A stretch of 64,000 nt of DNA, from positions 372,001 to 436,000 of the forward strand of contig JAQFWX010000034.1 of assembly GCA_027605045.1 (NCBI GenBank), in the 5' to 3' direction. The stretch's first letter is position 1. Every line of letters starts with the position of its first letter. Made by a program: the position numbers and the translations under genes. This stretch comes from Phallus indusiatus. Its lineage: Eukaryota > Basidiomycota > Agaricomycetes > Phallales > Phallaceae. Shown here in pieces: positions 24,562 to 36,282 of this stretch. The notes beneath the pieces are model-generated. The model did no database searches. It had not been told where the DNA came from and saw nothing but the letters and a program-made list of their open reading frames with translations.

Positions 24562-24800
24562 CTAAGTACTAGTAGCACCTTGCCAATTCCAATCATACGC
24601 GGGTGGCAAATGATTTATCACAACTGCACCTGCATCTGTTTCCCTGATTGTAACGATTTGAGATTCCAAATTCTCTTGCAAAGGAGCGGACTGTGAAACG
24701 TCCATATGCGTGTCAGTTAATACCGATACCAAATGGTATGAGTGAGGGCTTGGTTTTGAACAGCTTCCGGTTCGGTAAACAGAGTCGGAACTTGGAAATC
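24562..24800 (-). pseudogene. Duplicated 3' exon fragment of the type I membrane-protein gene
   Basis: The minus strand encodes the same C-terminus as the gene at 36283-38098 (shared INHLPPAYDWNWQGATST), but the rest of that gene is absent. Relative to the intact copy there is a 2-base insertion near 24765 that shifts frame, and a harmless 3-base insertion near 24720. Upstream, to about 24914, an unrelated frame (KEPSGSVFTFQVRK) runs into the exon. That frame could be different gene sequence brought by the breakpoint. I regard the whole as a non-functional duplication scar. Confidence 0.6.
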
Positions 24801-24914
24801 CCATACCGCTGGTAGGTCAGATTGTGTCAAAAGACTCGTGTCCTTTCTGACCTGAAAAGTGAAAACCGATCCAGAAGGTTCTTTATGGCGAGACCGCCTC
24901 AGTATTGGGAACAA

Positions 24915-25706
24915 ACTGTTTATCCGATAATGCTCGCGCTAACCGACGACGGAGACGTGGAGGGCGGGGATTTAAATAATATGATTCCCGACCTGATTGT
25001 GTTGGATGGATGCGAGAGGACATGACGGAGAACCTTTCCCGAGTGATGAAGAAGGCGTTGGAGGTTAGTGAAGAAATATAGAGCACGTGTATCCTTATCG
25101 TTGTATGTAATGGAAAGTTAGTATTCGGAAACTCATTCAAGTATTGAATTCTTATTCTGAGGCTATTATTCGGACAATGGCCTTTATGTTCAATCAAAAG
25201 TCTGTTCCAATGGCATTTCCATAGAAGCGGTGGATATACTATAAACTTTGGATGAAAAAAAGCGATGAAGCCACAAGATCAATAATACTCCTACAAGAGC
25301 TTTGAATGCTCGGCTCATGCCTCCGGTCTGAGCCTGTGCAAAGCCCAAGCATTTCGATGAGCATTTTCTTAATCTTGTATATCTAATTCGAAACTGGAAG
25401 CTGAGCGCTGAAGTTTAGGAAGAGGTATATTAGGGTATACTTTACTCCCGCTCGTCTTTCCAGCATAGCTTGGATGTGCTCCCTCTCGAAATTAACGCAA
25501 CGTAACATTTTGAGATTCAGGAAAAACATTGCGTTCTCGAGTAATAGTATGTACATGCAACCACCCCGTTGTTCTCTGCCGAAAGTACAGTGACGGTACA
25601 GCGTATCCTCTTAATAAATAGCCCGACCTTTCAAGCTTCAACGAAGGGACTTATATTTCATGCGGCTGTATTCTCGACTATCTGTACATTGATCTGCAAC
25701 ACGCAG
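24915..25706. other. Spacer with DUF6535 downstream block
   Basis: No gene is supported. On the minus strand 25660-25260 matches the region just after the other DUF6535 gene (57970-58260), including TTCGAATTAGATATACAAGAT. It is therefore part of the inverted duplication. Compared with that copy there is an extra segment near 25500-25560. Confidence 0.5.
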
Positions 25707-28700
25707 CTATTGGTCTATTTGACGGGGTGTCTTTGACCAAACGGACTTGAACACATTTTTCATCCAATTAGCTAGGGAGTGATAGTTTTGATGCTGGATA
25801 AAACTTTTAGTAAGGAGACTTTAAGGACTGGGAAGATAAAAAGTACCTCAGACACCTGAGCACGCTCTTCAGTATCATGGTCCTTGTCTGACGCCGCATT
25901 CTCAGGTGCGGATTGATCGGCAGTGGCCTCAAGTTGTGTGTGTGACATACCTATAAGTTGTCCAAACTCACGCACAGATGCCAATAATGCAGAACGAACA
26001 TTGTCGCAGTCTCCGTAAAAAACGTTAGACACCATAGGTAAGTTCCCCCAGTTGACAGACCGCGCCAGTGTGTTCATAGCGGCAAATAGCTCCTCCAATT
26101 TGTCCCTCTCGAGCTTTGATTTTACAAGTCTAAAATACCTTTTCATTTCCCATTTGCAACACACCAAGAGTTTCCATAATTGCACAAGCACGGAGGGGTC
26201 ATAAAGAATGATGAACAGGGAATTTTTCTTCGGGCCCACATATTTGAGGAGGTCCATTAAGATTCGATATATGCTCGTTCCCGCGTTGGTGATATACACG
26301 TAATTCGACAAATTATGAATACAATTTGAGAAGTGGGATAGTGCATTAGGATCATTTGAGAGGATTGTGGATAGATGGTGTCGGTTCTGGGACACAAGCA
26401 ACAGTGGGAACAGGGGAGGTGTGTCATATGAGAGGAATCGATCGAGATCTCGCAAATACCATTGATATATGAGAGAGAGGTTGTGACCATCCGTAAGAGG
26501 CAGGCAGTTATTATCCAGCCAATAGTCTTCCCATAGCACCTCGATAAGCCGAAGTGCTTTCCGTCTAGCGTCATCTGTCATAGACTCAGACCAGAACGAG
26601 TCCACGCAGCAAATCTCTGTGAAGAAACGGAGGGCATCCTGGAGAGATAGTCGATTAGGTGATCGAAGATAGCGCCAAAAGCAGTCAAACACCTTTTCCA
26701 AGGACTCCTGTCTTTCTTCCTTGTTGATGATGATTGGATCATCGGAGGTGAGGTTACGATAAATGGTGATAAAAAGGAGATAGCACATTTCATGAGTTTT
26801 GGCTTCCGATGAATAGTCGGGGCCACCAAGTTCAAAGTAACGAAACAAGTATCCAAACTTCCACCATCCCAGCTTTTCACTATTAAAGCGTACTAAACCC
26901 GCATCACGGATAAGTTCACGAGTGGGATCAACTTTCCAGTTGAATAGACCCATGATTCCATCGGTGAGTATATGCACAGCCACCATAGCGCCGGACGGAC
27001 CATCATCGACATCATCTAAGAGGCGATGCCACATGGCCAGTGGAAGACTGACATCGCCGTTGATAGCATTGTGGATAGTTTGAGGGTCCCATTTATAAGA
27101 CGATATGGTCTTTGCAAGGTGGAGATAGGTTTGATACTCTCCTTCCAGCTGATTTTCTATCACGCCCACATCGGGAATAGACTGGAGGAGATCCCAGTGA
27201 TCGTGTTGACAATTCAGGAGATCCAAACACAGGCCATAACGCAAATCCACAACATCGGTTTCACTGACCTCTAAAGTGCGCTGGAGATCCCAGCGAAATG
27301 TGTTACCAACAATGGTTGGATGCACGGCTGCGCACCGTGCAATCATTTTATGGACACTTCTGTCTGCAGAAGTAACATAGAGCCAACGGAGCGCCTTAGA
27401 GTCAAGGGATGTTGCGTGTTTGACAGCTTTTTTAATATTCTCTTCTCTCCACTTTGTAAATTTCGGGAGCTTGTCAGAAAATATAGTAGATCGGAGTCTT
27501 TGAAAACCACGGTGTGCCGCATCAGCTAACTTTGAAATCAACATGAATCCATGTCGGACGAGGCTTTGGCCGATATGCTCAATAGTAAACCGAGCTTTGA
27601 AATTTATTTTTCCCCAGATAGCTTGGAAGCCCTGATTGATCTTTTCGAAAACTTGTCGGAGAGCCAAAACAAGAATCCCGATGTAAATCGTTAACGAGGT
27701 TGTATACGGACATTCCGGGTACCAAATAGGCAGCATCACCGAAATCAAATATGATGTATAGGTGATGCCAGCAATGAACACAATCGTCCCAGCGATATGA
27801 ACATCCAACGGAAACAGTAATATGATAATCCCGGTGAGGAACATCCCGACAGCGAGATGAAGAAGGATGGGAAGGAGTTCAATGATAGCTGCAACCTTCC
27901 ATGACTCAAACCCATTCAATCGCAACTGCCTGGCTCTCACTTTTTCGTTCGCCGTCCCAGTGATGGAAGACAGATAATAATATAGCCACTGTTTCGCGAG
28001 AACAGCGAACAGCGCAGCCGATAATGTGATTGCCAGACTGGTGAACCATAGGCCATTCACCAAAACTGCATTCGTCGATGGCGTAAAGGGCGAATTAGGA
28101 TTGATCGTTGAGTTTGGAATCATATTTGTCGACATTCCGTTAAATTGTGCTCGTAAGACTTGGGATATTTCGAACAACAGGGACGCGGAAACCTGAGTAT
28201 TATCTTTTTGCAGACTTTGCGAGGCCTGTGAGATGAATGTTGTTATAACGCCAGAAAAGAGACCAGCCTGATATATATATAAAGTTCTAAATACTATGAT
28301 TACATTTTACGAACGTTTTACTTACGAAAACGAGAAGTACATCCACTGTCTCTTTCCATCCTTCCGCTCTCTCACGATCAAACAATTCGGCTTCATCAAG
28401 GTATGTCAACCAAATGCGAGAATTGTCGGAAACCTCCTCTCCAAATCGATCTCGTGGATACTTCTGCTCATAATCATATCTATTATTCGCTAACATACAA
28501 CACCTTGAGTCATGAAAAATCAAATGGAATCCCAATGGCCACAGACTTACAACCAGTCTCTTGAGAAAAACCTTTAGCTAGTCCGAAAAACCTTTTACGT
28601 CCTGCTTTATTTGGTTGCGTGAGAGGAGAAGGAGTGGGAACCGATTTGTTAGGTGCAGCCTCTACGATGTATTCAGGTGAGTAATTTCCACACACCATAA

Positions 28701-28963
28701 AACAGGGACTTGCCAAGGAAATCACGGAAAAGGTTCACTAAATCTTCTATCCTTTCATCGGACTGTTGGCCTGTCGGTGGCACGGCAGCAGGTTGTTCGT
28801 CTTCTTCGTTTGAAGTCTGGGTCCGGGTCACATTTATGGAAGGAGACGTGGGACGTTCACTTTGGTCATCAAGATCTTTCTGAGCCAGTCCAGTGTTTTC
28901 GCTACCTTCGTCAGAAGCCTCGAAGTATGATGTCGTTTCTTCCAAGTCAAGTGTTTCCGACAT
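25707..28963 (-). CDS. DUF6535-domain membrane protein, minus-strand copy
   Basis: Five exons (28963-28714, 28661-28551, 28489-28326, 28267-25847, 25793-25707) close to 1,010 residues. The N-terminal 120 residues are acidic and disordered. The DUF6535 core follows, with YDYEQKYPRDRFGEEV, EGWKETVDVLLVF, then AGLFSGVITTFISQ and three more hydrophobic helices (ending around FAVLAKQWLYYYLSS, LAVGMFLTGIIILLF and YTSYLISVMLPIWYP). A cytosolic region of about 600 residues without a known domain completes the protein. DUF6535 proteins are abundant, lineage-specific mushroom membrane proteins of unknown function. The first intron begins GCAAGT, so it is a GC-AG intron; the paralog at 54655 has GT there. 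The copy appears intact. Confidence 0.8.
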
Positions 28964-29852
28964 GATGTGTCTCTAGTGATTATGTGCGATATGAGGATGC
29001 GTGAAGGTAAAGAAATGAAGGAAGTTGGGTGAAATGCGACTAAAGTGTTATCAGTAGCCCAGTGCCACATCGTTTTTTACTTCGTACGTGACGATCAATG
29101 ACGGGGCTTGAAATGTAAAATTATGTGAATATAATCAGCGCTGAACGCAGCGGCGTGGCAGGAAAGTCCTGACAGCGACCAATAAAACTGTCTGAACCCT
29201 ATCCGCGGATAAAGAAGATGAACGACAATTGGCCACATTGCCAATACCGTGCCTGAAATCTAGCCATGGCACAGCAAAAAAAAACCATCTCTCTTCTTTT
29301 CAGAATTAAGGCTAGCAGTGAATCGTTGAAGACGCTCGAGCTCGAGAATTCTTTGGCCATTCCTTAGACACAAGTTTTGAAGCTCGAGAAGCTGGGCATC
29401 CATCTTGAACAATAAACAATACAATACGTTTTTATTTTGTATTAATGCGACTGTACATACTTGATAATGGGTTATTTCGAATTAATGCCGTCCGATCAGT
29501 ACATGGTTTTGAATGATGTATTGAGATAGAGAAAATTGGGATTCGAAAGAGTGTTCATGATGCGTGATGATGATATGAAATTTGGCTTGTTCCACAATAT
29601 GTTTTAAGCGTGCAATCTTGTCCCATCGTCTCGCTCCCGGCGTGGTAGGTTGGGACTCTTGCTCAGACGCCGTCACTCGTAGTGAGACGAACTGTACATG
29701 TATTGTGAACGGTAATGATAAATTATCTTGACCATGTGCGACATCTAAGAACGCGCTGCTCAATTAAAAAAAATTGCCCGGCATGACGATACATCTCAGC
29801 ACTGAGTCGGTCTTTAGGGTCGACATCGTCGCATAGGGTCTCCGCAGCGGAT
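28964..29852. other. Promoter side of the DUF6535 gene and rearranged block
   Basis: 29080-29300 (minus) matches 54310-54530 (plus), the 5' flank of the other DUF6535 gene. 29480-29660 (minus) matches 58265-58445 (plus), which in the other copy lies downstream of the gene, so the order of blocks differs. A minus ORF 29763-29482 (shared TTPGARR, IVEQAKFHIIITHHEHS) may be a relic of coding sequence; its plus-strand homolog carries stops. Confidence 0.5.
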
Positions 29853-30011
29853 TCACGAGAGGTACGAACGAACCGAGGAAGGGTATAGGTACGTATGAGA
29901 ACCAAGATGAGTCTGCCTGCTCGGGTTGATATTACTGGCAGGTACAAGTTGGAGTTGTTTCCAAGAACGAGGTTTAGCAGAAGCAGAGGAATAATACTTG
30001 TGTAACTGCAC
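29853..30011 (-). pseudogene. Small Ser-rich ORF copy with GTG in place of the start
   Basis: This frame (HKYYSSASAKPRSW, then NINPSRQTH) is the third copy of the ORF at 53862 and 31193. The start codon of the other two copies is GTG here, and the frame ends early at 29853, so it lacks an ATG and the C-terminal half. The 5' flank is conserved with the other copies. Confidence 0.5.
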
Positions 30012-31192
30012 GGTTTGGGGGAGTTTTAGGTATGACCGAATTGTGAACACTACTGACGAGCGAAATCGAGTCTTCGCAAGGACAACGGGCAAACGTGGGG
30101 GGCCAAAATGTCACGTGGCAGTAGATCGCGATATCGGGAAGTAGAAAACTCTTCAAAGAGACCTGGGCCATATTTCGATGATTCAAAGACCACGGCAGAT
30201 ATGGGACCGCGTCTTTGACAGGATCCATTTTCCAAGCCCAGTTTGATTCTACGGGAGCAGAGTACACCTTTCAACGTTCCGAGCCCTGGGATGTGTCTCC
30301 TAGCACCAACTGCAGTCCTGACTCCTTCCTTCCTCTACCACTCGGATCACTGATGAGCGTCATAGGGTGTAAGAATAAAACGAAGAAGGCAGCAGAAGCT
30401 TCCTTTCGAAAAGCGATTCGGGGTAAGGAAGTGCGATAGTTGATGGATAGTTGATGGCATGATTGGAGAATATTGTTGCAACGTTGAGTGTTGACAATCT
30501 GCACAGTTGTGGACAAGATCGTCAGCTCAAGCTTTAAGTTTGTGAACTAAGATCTCGCGTGCCTTTGATCAAGTTCCTTGTGCAGTGCGCACTGCACAGG
30601 AAAACAATATTATGACAAAGGGACTGAAGACGGAAAAGGAGGGAACTGTCCGTTTGAGAATTGTCCTTGGAGTCTTGCGAAAAGAGACACAAAATAACAT
30701 TGCCATCTTTTTGGCACATCGTCCATGAAAATGAACGTTTGAGTGTCTAATCTAGGTTTCTTTTTTCGGGATTTTCCATGACTCACAGACTCCGATCGGC
30801 AAGCCTCACCTCATTGCCACCGTCATTCCCGTTCGGCGTTGCGGTCACCTTTAACTTTTCACGACCTTAATTGCTGTCATTTCCCTTCTAATTCATGTCT
30901 ACCTCGTATATCTCTTACAAAATTGGAATACTCTGGAATCGGAGACGGTTTTGAGGGCAAATGAACGACACAATTTGAATCCTGTTCATGATACAATATT
31001 GTCATGGTCCATGTAAAAGGGACTCCTCGAAAACCGTTAAAAAATTTCGCATTCCTGAACCCCAGATCATAATCAAAAACCGCTTGTCCACTTTTTGCCT
31101 AATGTTGTCCTTGCGAGCTTCTTCATATAAAAAGCTCGTTCTGATTGTCAGTAATACTCACAATTCAACCATACCTGGGAACTCGTCTAACC
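30012..31192. other. Spacer, no supported gene
   Basis: About 1.2 kb. The first 260 bases are the shared 5' flank of the small Ser-rich ORF (minus), and the last 60 bases are the same flank for the plus-strand copy. The rest has only overlapping short frames on both strands. Confidence 0.4.
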
Positions 31193-31621
31193 ATGCAGCC
31201 AGAAAAATACTACTCTTCCTCTGCTGCCAACTCCCTTTCTGGATCTGCAAACTATTCCCAAAAGGGACATGTTGCTCCCTCCAATAACGACTCAACTAGG
31301 AAGACTCAGAGTTGTCATGCAGAACTCGCTCAAGGTGGGGCCGGTGCTCGTACGTACCCGTATCCGCACCCGGTTCGTACTTCTCCTCGCCCGAGTCTGC
31401 CTCCAAAGACTCGTACTACTCCAACCTCGGTCCAGACTCTATCTTCTGGTGTTGAGGACGCGAAGGAAAGGAGATTTAAACCAAGAGCACAAATAACCCT
31501 GCAACTGGGGCTATATATAATCAAAACTGACAGAAGAGTGCGAAACAATGATATATGTTCTGTCAGCCATTTTATGGAACCGGTGAACCGTGGTGCGTGT
31601 GAGTGGGTTGATGTCAGATGA
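31193..31621 (+). CDS. Small Ser/Pro-rich protein, paralog of ORF at 53862
   Basis: A single-exon frame of 142 residues begins MQPEKYYSSSAANS and shares the YYS-SA core, the ARTYPYPHP-like patch and the upstream flank (CACAATTCAACCATACCTGG) with the copies at 53862 and 30011. Composition is Ser/Thr/Pro-rich with Arg/Lys. It has no signal peptide, membrane helix or known domain. Conservation of the start and first 15 residues across two copies supports it being a gene. The C-termini diverge completely. Confidence 0.4.
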   Translation: MQPEKYYSSSAANSLSGSANYSQKGHVAPSNNDSTRKTQSCHAELAQGGAGARTYPYPHPVRTSPRPSLPPKTRTTPTSVQTLSSGVEDAKERRFKPRAQITLQLGLYIIKTDRRVRNNDICSVSHFMEPVNRGACEWVDVR

Positions 31622-32479
31622 TGCGTCGGGGTCCAATCCGACAACGATTTCGTTGACGAGCGCAAATACAAGTCAACCTAAGTACGAGTGTGATGTGAAC
31701 ATAGTATTTTGATTTTTGGCGTACTCTTCAAAGCTTCAAATTCCCATATGATTCGGCTTCCCAAGAAGCTTGAAGCCTTCCGTGGCTTCTTGATTGTTGT
31801 CTTGGAGTTCCTCATGTATTTTAGCTTTGTCTTCTTGAGATTAGATTGCCGACTCACTCGAATGCTGTCGTCGACATCGCGTCTCGAAGGAAGTGGACTG
31901 TGATAGTGCCGGCACGGGCACGGGCCACGGCACCAACGTCCTGCTTGCGGGCGCTAGAGCTTGTTGCACGACACGCTCACCAATGTCATCGCTCTCGGGC
32001 TAGTAAAACTTAGAAGACGTACTAGCGACATCTTTGTCATTTTTGTCGTTCTTATACGCCATACGCTCCACCTGAGCAACTTCCGTACTCATGAAACACT
32101 TGAAATGCAATCTCATGTCACTGGACGGCGTCCGAATCCGTCAAGAAAGAACTCGCTCACCGCGGTCTTGGTTCGCGTGAGCACAGCTCAACACCCTCCA
32201 TTAACCTACCACATGTACAGAGATTCAACGATCCGCACTGGAAGTGAGACGCGATAGGAGAACGTGGAAGAAAATCATTTTTTGATTGGCTTGGTGTATC
32301 CAAGCTCGATGTTGATTTTTAATTTTTCTTATCCCCAATTTTTTTGATTGAATCTGAAGCAGATCAGGGGGAAGAACCAAGTCGTCTCGCGATGTGAGAC
32401 TAGTTTCGTACTTGTGTCCACGCTCGTTACATAAGCACGTCCGCAGACGTTGAACTCGGAGTTGAATTGAACCTTCATG

Positions 32480-33275
32480 CCCGGTGAAAACTTGTTATGT
32501 TCCCACCGTTCGCTATATGGCCGTATTGTCCCGTTCTGGCCGAATCTGGAAGAACCAGAGTCCCATTCCAAAAAAGTATGCTCCCTTATGGTCAACGCAA
32601 ATTAGACACATAGGTCGTATATACACAAATTGTAGTTCGAAACTTAGTCAAAAATTTCGACGTCGGAGTAAACTTTGATTCCGTCTGTGTGCATGAGTCG
32701 CTTCTTTGAATTCTTGGCGCTATTTTCTTCGTCCGCTCCTCTCCCTCCTACCACCACTACCGCGCTGTCGCTCCCGCTCATTGCAAAGGACACTTTATGT
32801 TAAGCTAAGTATTGTCTATTCATATCAACAAGACAATTTAAAGACAATCTAAAAACTATCTTCAGGATTATAACCGATAATGACGCACCGTTACAAACCT
32901 CAGTTCATCCCCTCGCCAAGGGCAACCCTACATATGAAACTGCGCATACACACATTTTGTTTCGGGAATTAGGTGCGTATCGTTCTCTATGGCCACAGGA
33001 TAAAACTAACTATTTCGCATCATTACATCAAGACCTTAGATGGTTATAGTGTCGCGACCTTCCGAACTTGGATTGACTGACGGTAATGATAGTGATTAAA
33101 GGTATGGAACACTGGGCTACACCGCATGTGTGTTAATCCTGGTACGTGGTTTTTTTTCCTTCTCGGCGACTCAGAGACCTCTGACCTCTTTTCGTCAGAT
33201 TTTTCTCTTTATTCACTCGTAAGTGTCAGGCTCAGAACAATGCGTAGCACCAGTATAGTAAATGTAAATAGAAAC

Positions 33276-33336
<61 letters not shown>

Positions 33337-33558
33337 ATAGTAAATAATAACAACAATAGTAATAAATATGAATTAGAGTGAAGCGGGGACAATGTCAACA
33401 GATGAAGTGATCGGTCGACCGGAAGCACCACAACGCGCACAAATCTACCAGATTGCTCATCTGGTATTGTATCCACTTTTCGTGCTCCATCAGGCGACTT
33501 CTGTACGACAGATCGGACCCCAAGTCACACAATGATAACATAACGAGTTTTCACCGGG
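32480..33558. mobile_element. 1,079-bp DNA-transposon-like element with 20-bp TIRs
   Basis: The ends are inverted repeats matching at 19 of 20 bases (left CCCGGTGAAAACTTGTTATG at 32480-32499, right end at 33539-33558). The element is flanked by the direct repeat CTTCATG at 32473-32479 and 33559-33565. The sequence between is missing from the otherwise collinear copy A, which gives an empty-site comparison. There is no ORF that could be a transposase, so it is non-autonomous. The superfamily cannot be assigned from the ends alone. Confidence 0.75.
33276..33336. repeat. (AGT)n microsatellite, about 20 units
   Basis: A pure trinucleotide run inside the inverted-repeat element, trailing into AATAGTAAATAATAA. 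Confidence 0.95.
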
Positions 33559-33945
33559 CTTCATGTGTCAGGTATATTAAGGCCTCAACAGTGCCTCAGT
33601 CGATGCTCTTAATATGTAAGTAACTTACCGTGATTACCTTTCTATTATCACTTATCAAACTCGTTCTGGTTCTTCAAGGGCCACCATTTTTCTCAACACT
33701 CATTTCCAAACTTCGCGTCGCAAATCTGTCAACTCATTTTTCATGATGATACGCAAATCGCCCAAGCTGCCACGACACAAGATGTAAAATCCCACTCATC
33801 TCCAACTTTTGAACTACTCATCAAGTCATCCGCCCGTTCCTGAGATGATTTAGGCGGATTCACCTCAATCGAAAGACTACAAATGAAAACAATTGTATGT
33901 ATGTTCGCAGCCTGACTTGAGGTGTTTTAGCTTAAGTTACAACAT

Positions 33946-33953
33946 TATAAAAG
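33946..33953 (+). promoter_or_regulatory. TATA box of 7-TM gene copy B
   Basis: TATAAAAG about 97 bases before the ATG, preceded by the same GTTTTAGCTTAAG block as in copy A. Confidence 0.6.
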
Positions 33954-34049
33954 GTTGCACTACTAAGGTATGCGGCTGTCAATTAACACCGGCACTCGCA
34001 CTCGTGTTCATTTCGTCTCTACCCACCCCTTCACTGTCCAGCTACTCCA

Positions 34050-35544
34050 ATGATTGGCAAAGTAATAGAGACTAACACATATGTCGGGCCCGTCGCGAAA
34101 CCCGATGACGCGAGTGAACTCCGCTCCATAAATTGGAACATAGGTATTTTAACAGACCTATAAGAAAAAGTTGTATCCTCGTTAATGTTTTCTCAAATTG
34201 AAAAAAGCGGCTTCGGTCACGTTTCTGTTTTGGGATATGTTGTTGTTACTAGATAGAGAGGTATCGTCCGTTTTATTTCATTGACAAGTCTGACCTTTCA
34301 TTTTATTTAGGTGAAATACATCTGGAAGTAAGAATATTGCACGAAGATATGTCTATGCTATGTTATAACCAAAATTTTCAAGACCCAAATTCTCCCTGAT
34401 CACTGCTGTGTTTTGTGTCGTGCGTCTGTGCGCTGTGGCACTGAGTATGTACGTCCTTGATGGGTGTTATTCATCAAAAGAGTCTCATTTATGTATACCC
34501 ATAGATTATACTTCGCAATCGGTGTCGGGGTATTTAGCTTGACAGATGACATCTGCAAGCATATACTCTGGTTTCAATCATTGTCCGCGCTCGTCCTGAC
34601 CACTGCGTCGGACATACTATTAATATCCCGCGGTATGTGTACTTAAAACAATACTGGTAAACTTGAACGTCACATCTTCTAAAATATTTAGTCTATGCTT
34701 TCTACGCGAGGAATAAGGCACTACTTATATCTCTTTGCGTTCTTGAAGCTCTGGCACTTATCGCCGTCTTATGCACAATTATAATAGTCGTGCCTCAAGC
34801 CCGACTGATTCCTAGCCCCTTTCCTTCCCAACTGCACATCGGAGGTTGTGTATCATTGTTTTTCCCGACTTTTATAGGAGATATATGGTACGAGATCTAC
34901 ACCGGTTCCTGTAATTTGTTTGACGATAACGTTATCTGGTACTGTTATTCACAGGATTCCAGTCCTTTGTGTACAGACTGTGCTTTTCGGTCTAGCTGGA
35001 GGGAGACACCTTTACCTACAACGGGGGAACCGGATGACGATTAGTAGACTTTATTATACTTTTATTCGGGATGGTGTCTGGTGTTTTTTCGTGCTTTTAG
35101 GTACGCTAACCCCCATGAGTAATGCTCACTTGCCAAGCTGACAACATCATCGCCAGTGATTTACCTGCTGTGTATTATTGGAGTTGAGTTGAATGACGTA
35201 TCTGGTTTGATTGCTTTCTAGTAAGAATATATTTCTCCGCTAAATTTACTCCAATACAACACAGGCTTATATACTATAGCTGGTGTTTTCCCTTTGTTGG
35301 AGCATGTGTTAGTAACTTCCGCCCGTATCTTCAAGTCATGATAACCCATTTCAGTCCACATGATTAGACATCCCGCTTGATCCTTAATCTACGCTCTGCA
35401 AACAGTGAAGATCACTCGCTTGCCAGTGACTCTCCAAAGACAAATACGAAAATGAAGTTTGCAAAGCCACAGACAATGTCAGTGGAAATCAATACTACGG
35501 TGAATGACATATACCAGAGCACCCAGAATCATGAAGAGGCTTAG
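34050..35544 (+). CDS. DUF6533-like seven-transmembrane protein, copy B
   Basis: The exon structure mirrors copy A, with the first exon again 94 nt (34050-34143) and the second 53 nt (34208-34260). The DUF6533 signature WDMLLLLDRE/VKYIWK is kept. So are the helices, the RDGVWCFFVLL region and SRLILNLRS, ending NHEEA. A 41-nt GTGTTATT...CATAG intron must be removed near 34470-34510 for the frame to continue. The homologous intron is 45 nt in A and 41 nt in C. No stop or frameshift remains after splicing, so all three copies look functional. The N-terminal ectodomain and C-terminal tail vary most. Confidence 0.75.
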
Positions 35545-36282
35545 ATATTGCAGCAATGATATCATTCTGAACATGATATTTTATGTACCATTCAATCCGT
35601 TCAATCCTGATGTATATATATGCATTATGAAATTCGATTGCTGTCCAATCATCTGCACTCGAGTTCTTTGTCTTCATTATCCATCCACATTGCACCTTGT
35701 CGCGACGGTCCTCTTCTTTGGGAATGACCCACCTACTTTGCCCAATACCGTCGTCCATCGCCCACGCAGCATACATTATCAAGAGGCAGCATTTCATCGT
35801 GCTCTTTTAACTGGTTTCAGTGAGAGCTTGGATACAAAATCATAGTCTCGAGCTCATTGCTCATGTCCCTCAGGCTAGTCATCCCATAAGTCACTGACTG
35901 GTCCACTGGTCCCGGTCATTAATAGTAAGTCACTGGCATGCCTCAGTTGACTGTTGCGGTTTCACCGACAGACCATCAACAAAATCTCGTAATATATTTA
36001 TAAATACGACGATGATCAATGAATCATTGATCTTAAACTCGTCAAAAACGGTCTTAATATAGATAGAATGATGAACCAGAATGCGGTAAGGAGCAACTTG
36101 AAAACAACGTCTAGTAGCCATCAAGGCGCATATTTTTATTGGCTCCAGGCTCGCGCAATTCATCTGATTTATATTTCTTTGATTTAAAGTGGGCAGCTGT
36201 GTAATTTAAACACAGAGTTCAGAATAAATAAGTGATAATATGCCCGTATAGTAATCTGATGGTCAATTCGTAGTGCATAATA
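35545..36282. other. Downstream flank of the 7-TM gene, shared with copy A
   Basis: Almost base-for-base alignable with 23815-24561, but no plausible CDS. A frame near 35504-35845 exists in both copies and differs by indels that are not multiples of three, which argues against coding. A segment near 35850-36010 recurs in part at 38500-38790. Confidence 0.5.

Larger units (their letters stand above)
20930..24800 (+). repeat. Segmental duplication unit, copy A
   Basis: This stretch is paralogous to 31725-36520 (copy B) and, more weakly, to 50210-53000 (copy C). It includes about 1.35 kb of upstream DNA (for example GGAAGTGGACTGTGATAGTG is shared with B), the whole 7-TM gene, and about 1 kb downstream. 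The downstream part ends inside a fragment of the 3' exon of the type I membrane-protein gene. No gene is supported in the upstream 1.3 kb. Confidence 0.85.

Noticed and set aside
33213..33476. ORF with long Thr/Ser homopolymers on both strands
   Set aside because: It is only the translation of the (AGT)n microsatellite inside the inverted-repeat element.
34440..34520. Apparent frameshift inactivating 7-TM copies B and C relative to copy A
   Set aside because: Removing a 41-nt GT-AG intron (45 nt in A) restores the frame in all three copies, so they are not pseudogenes on this ground.
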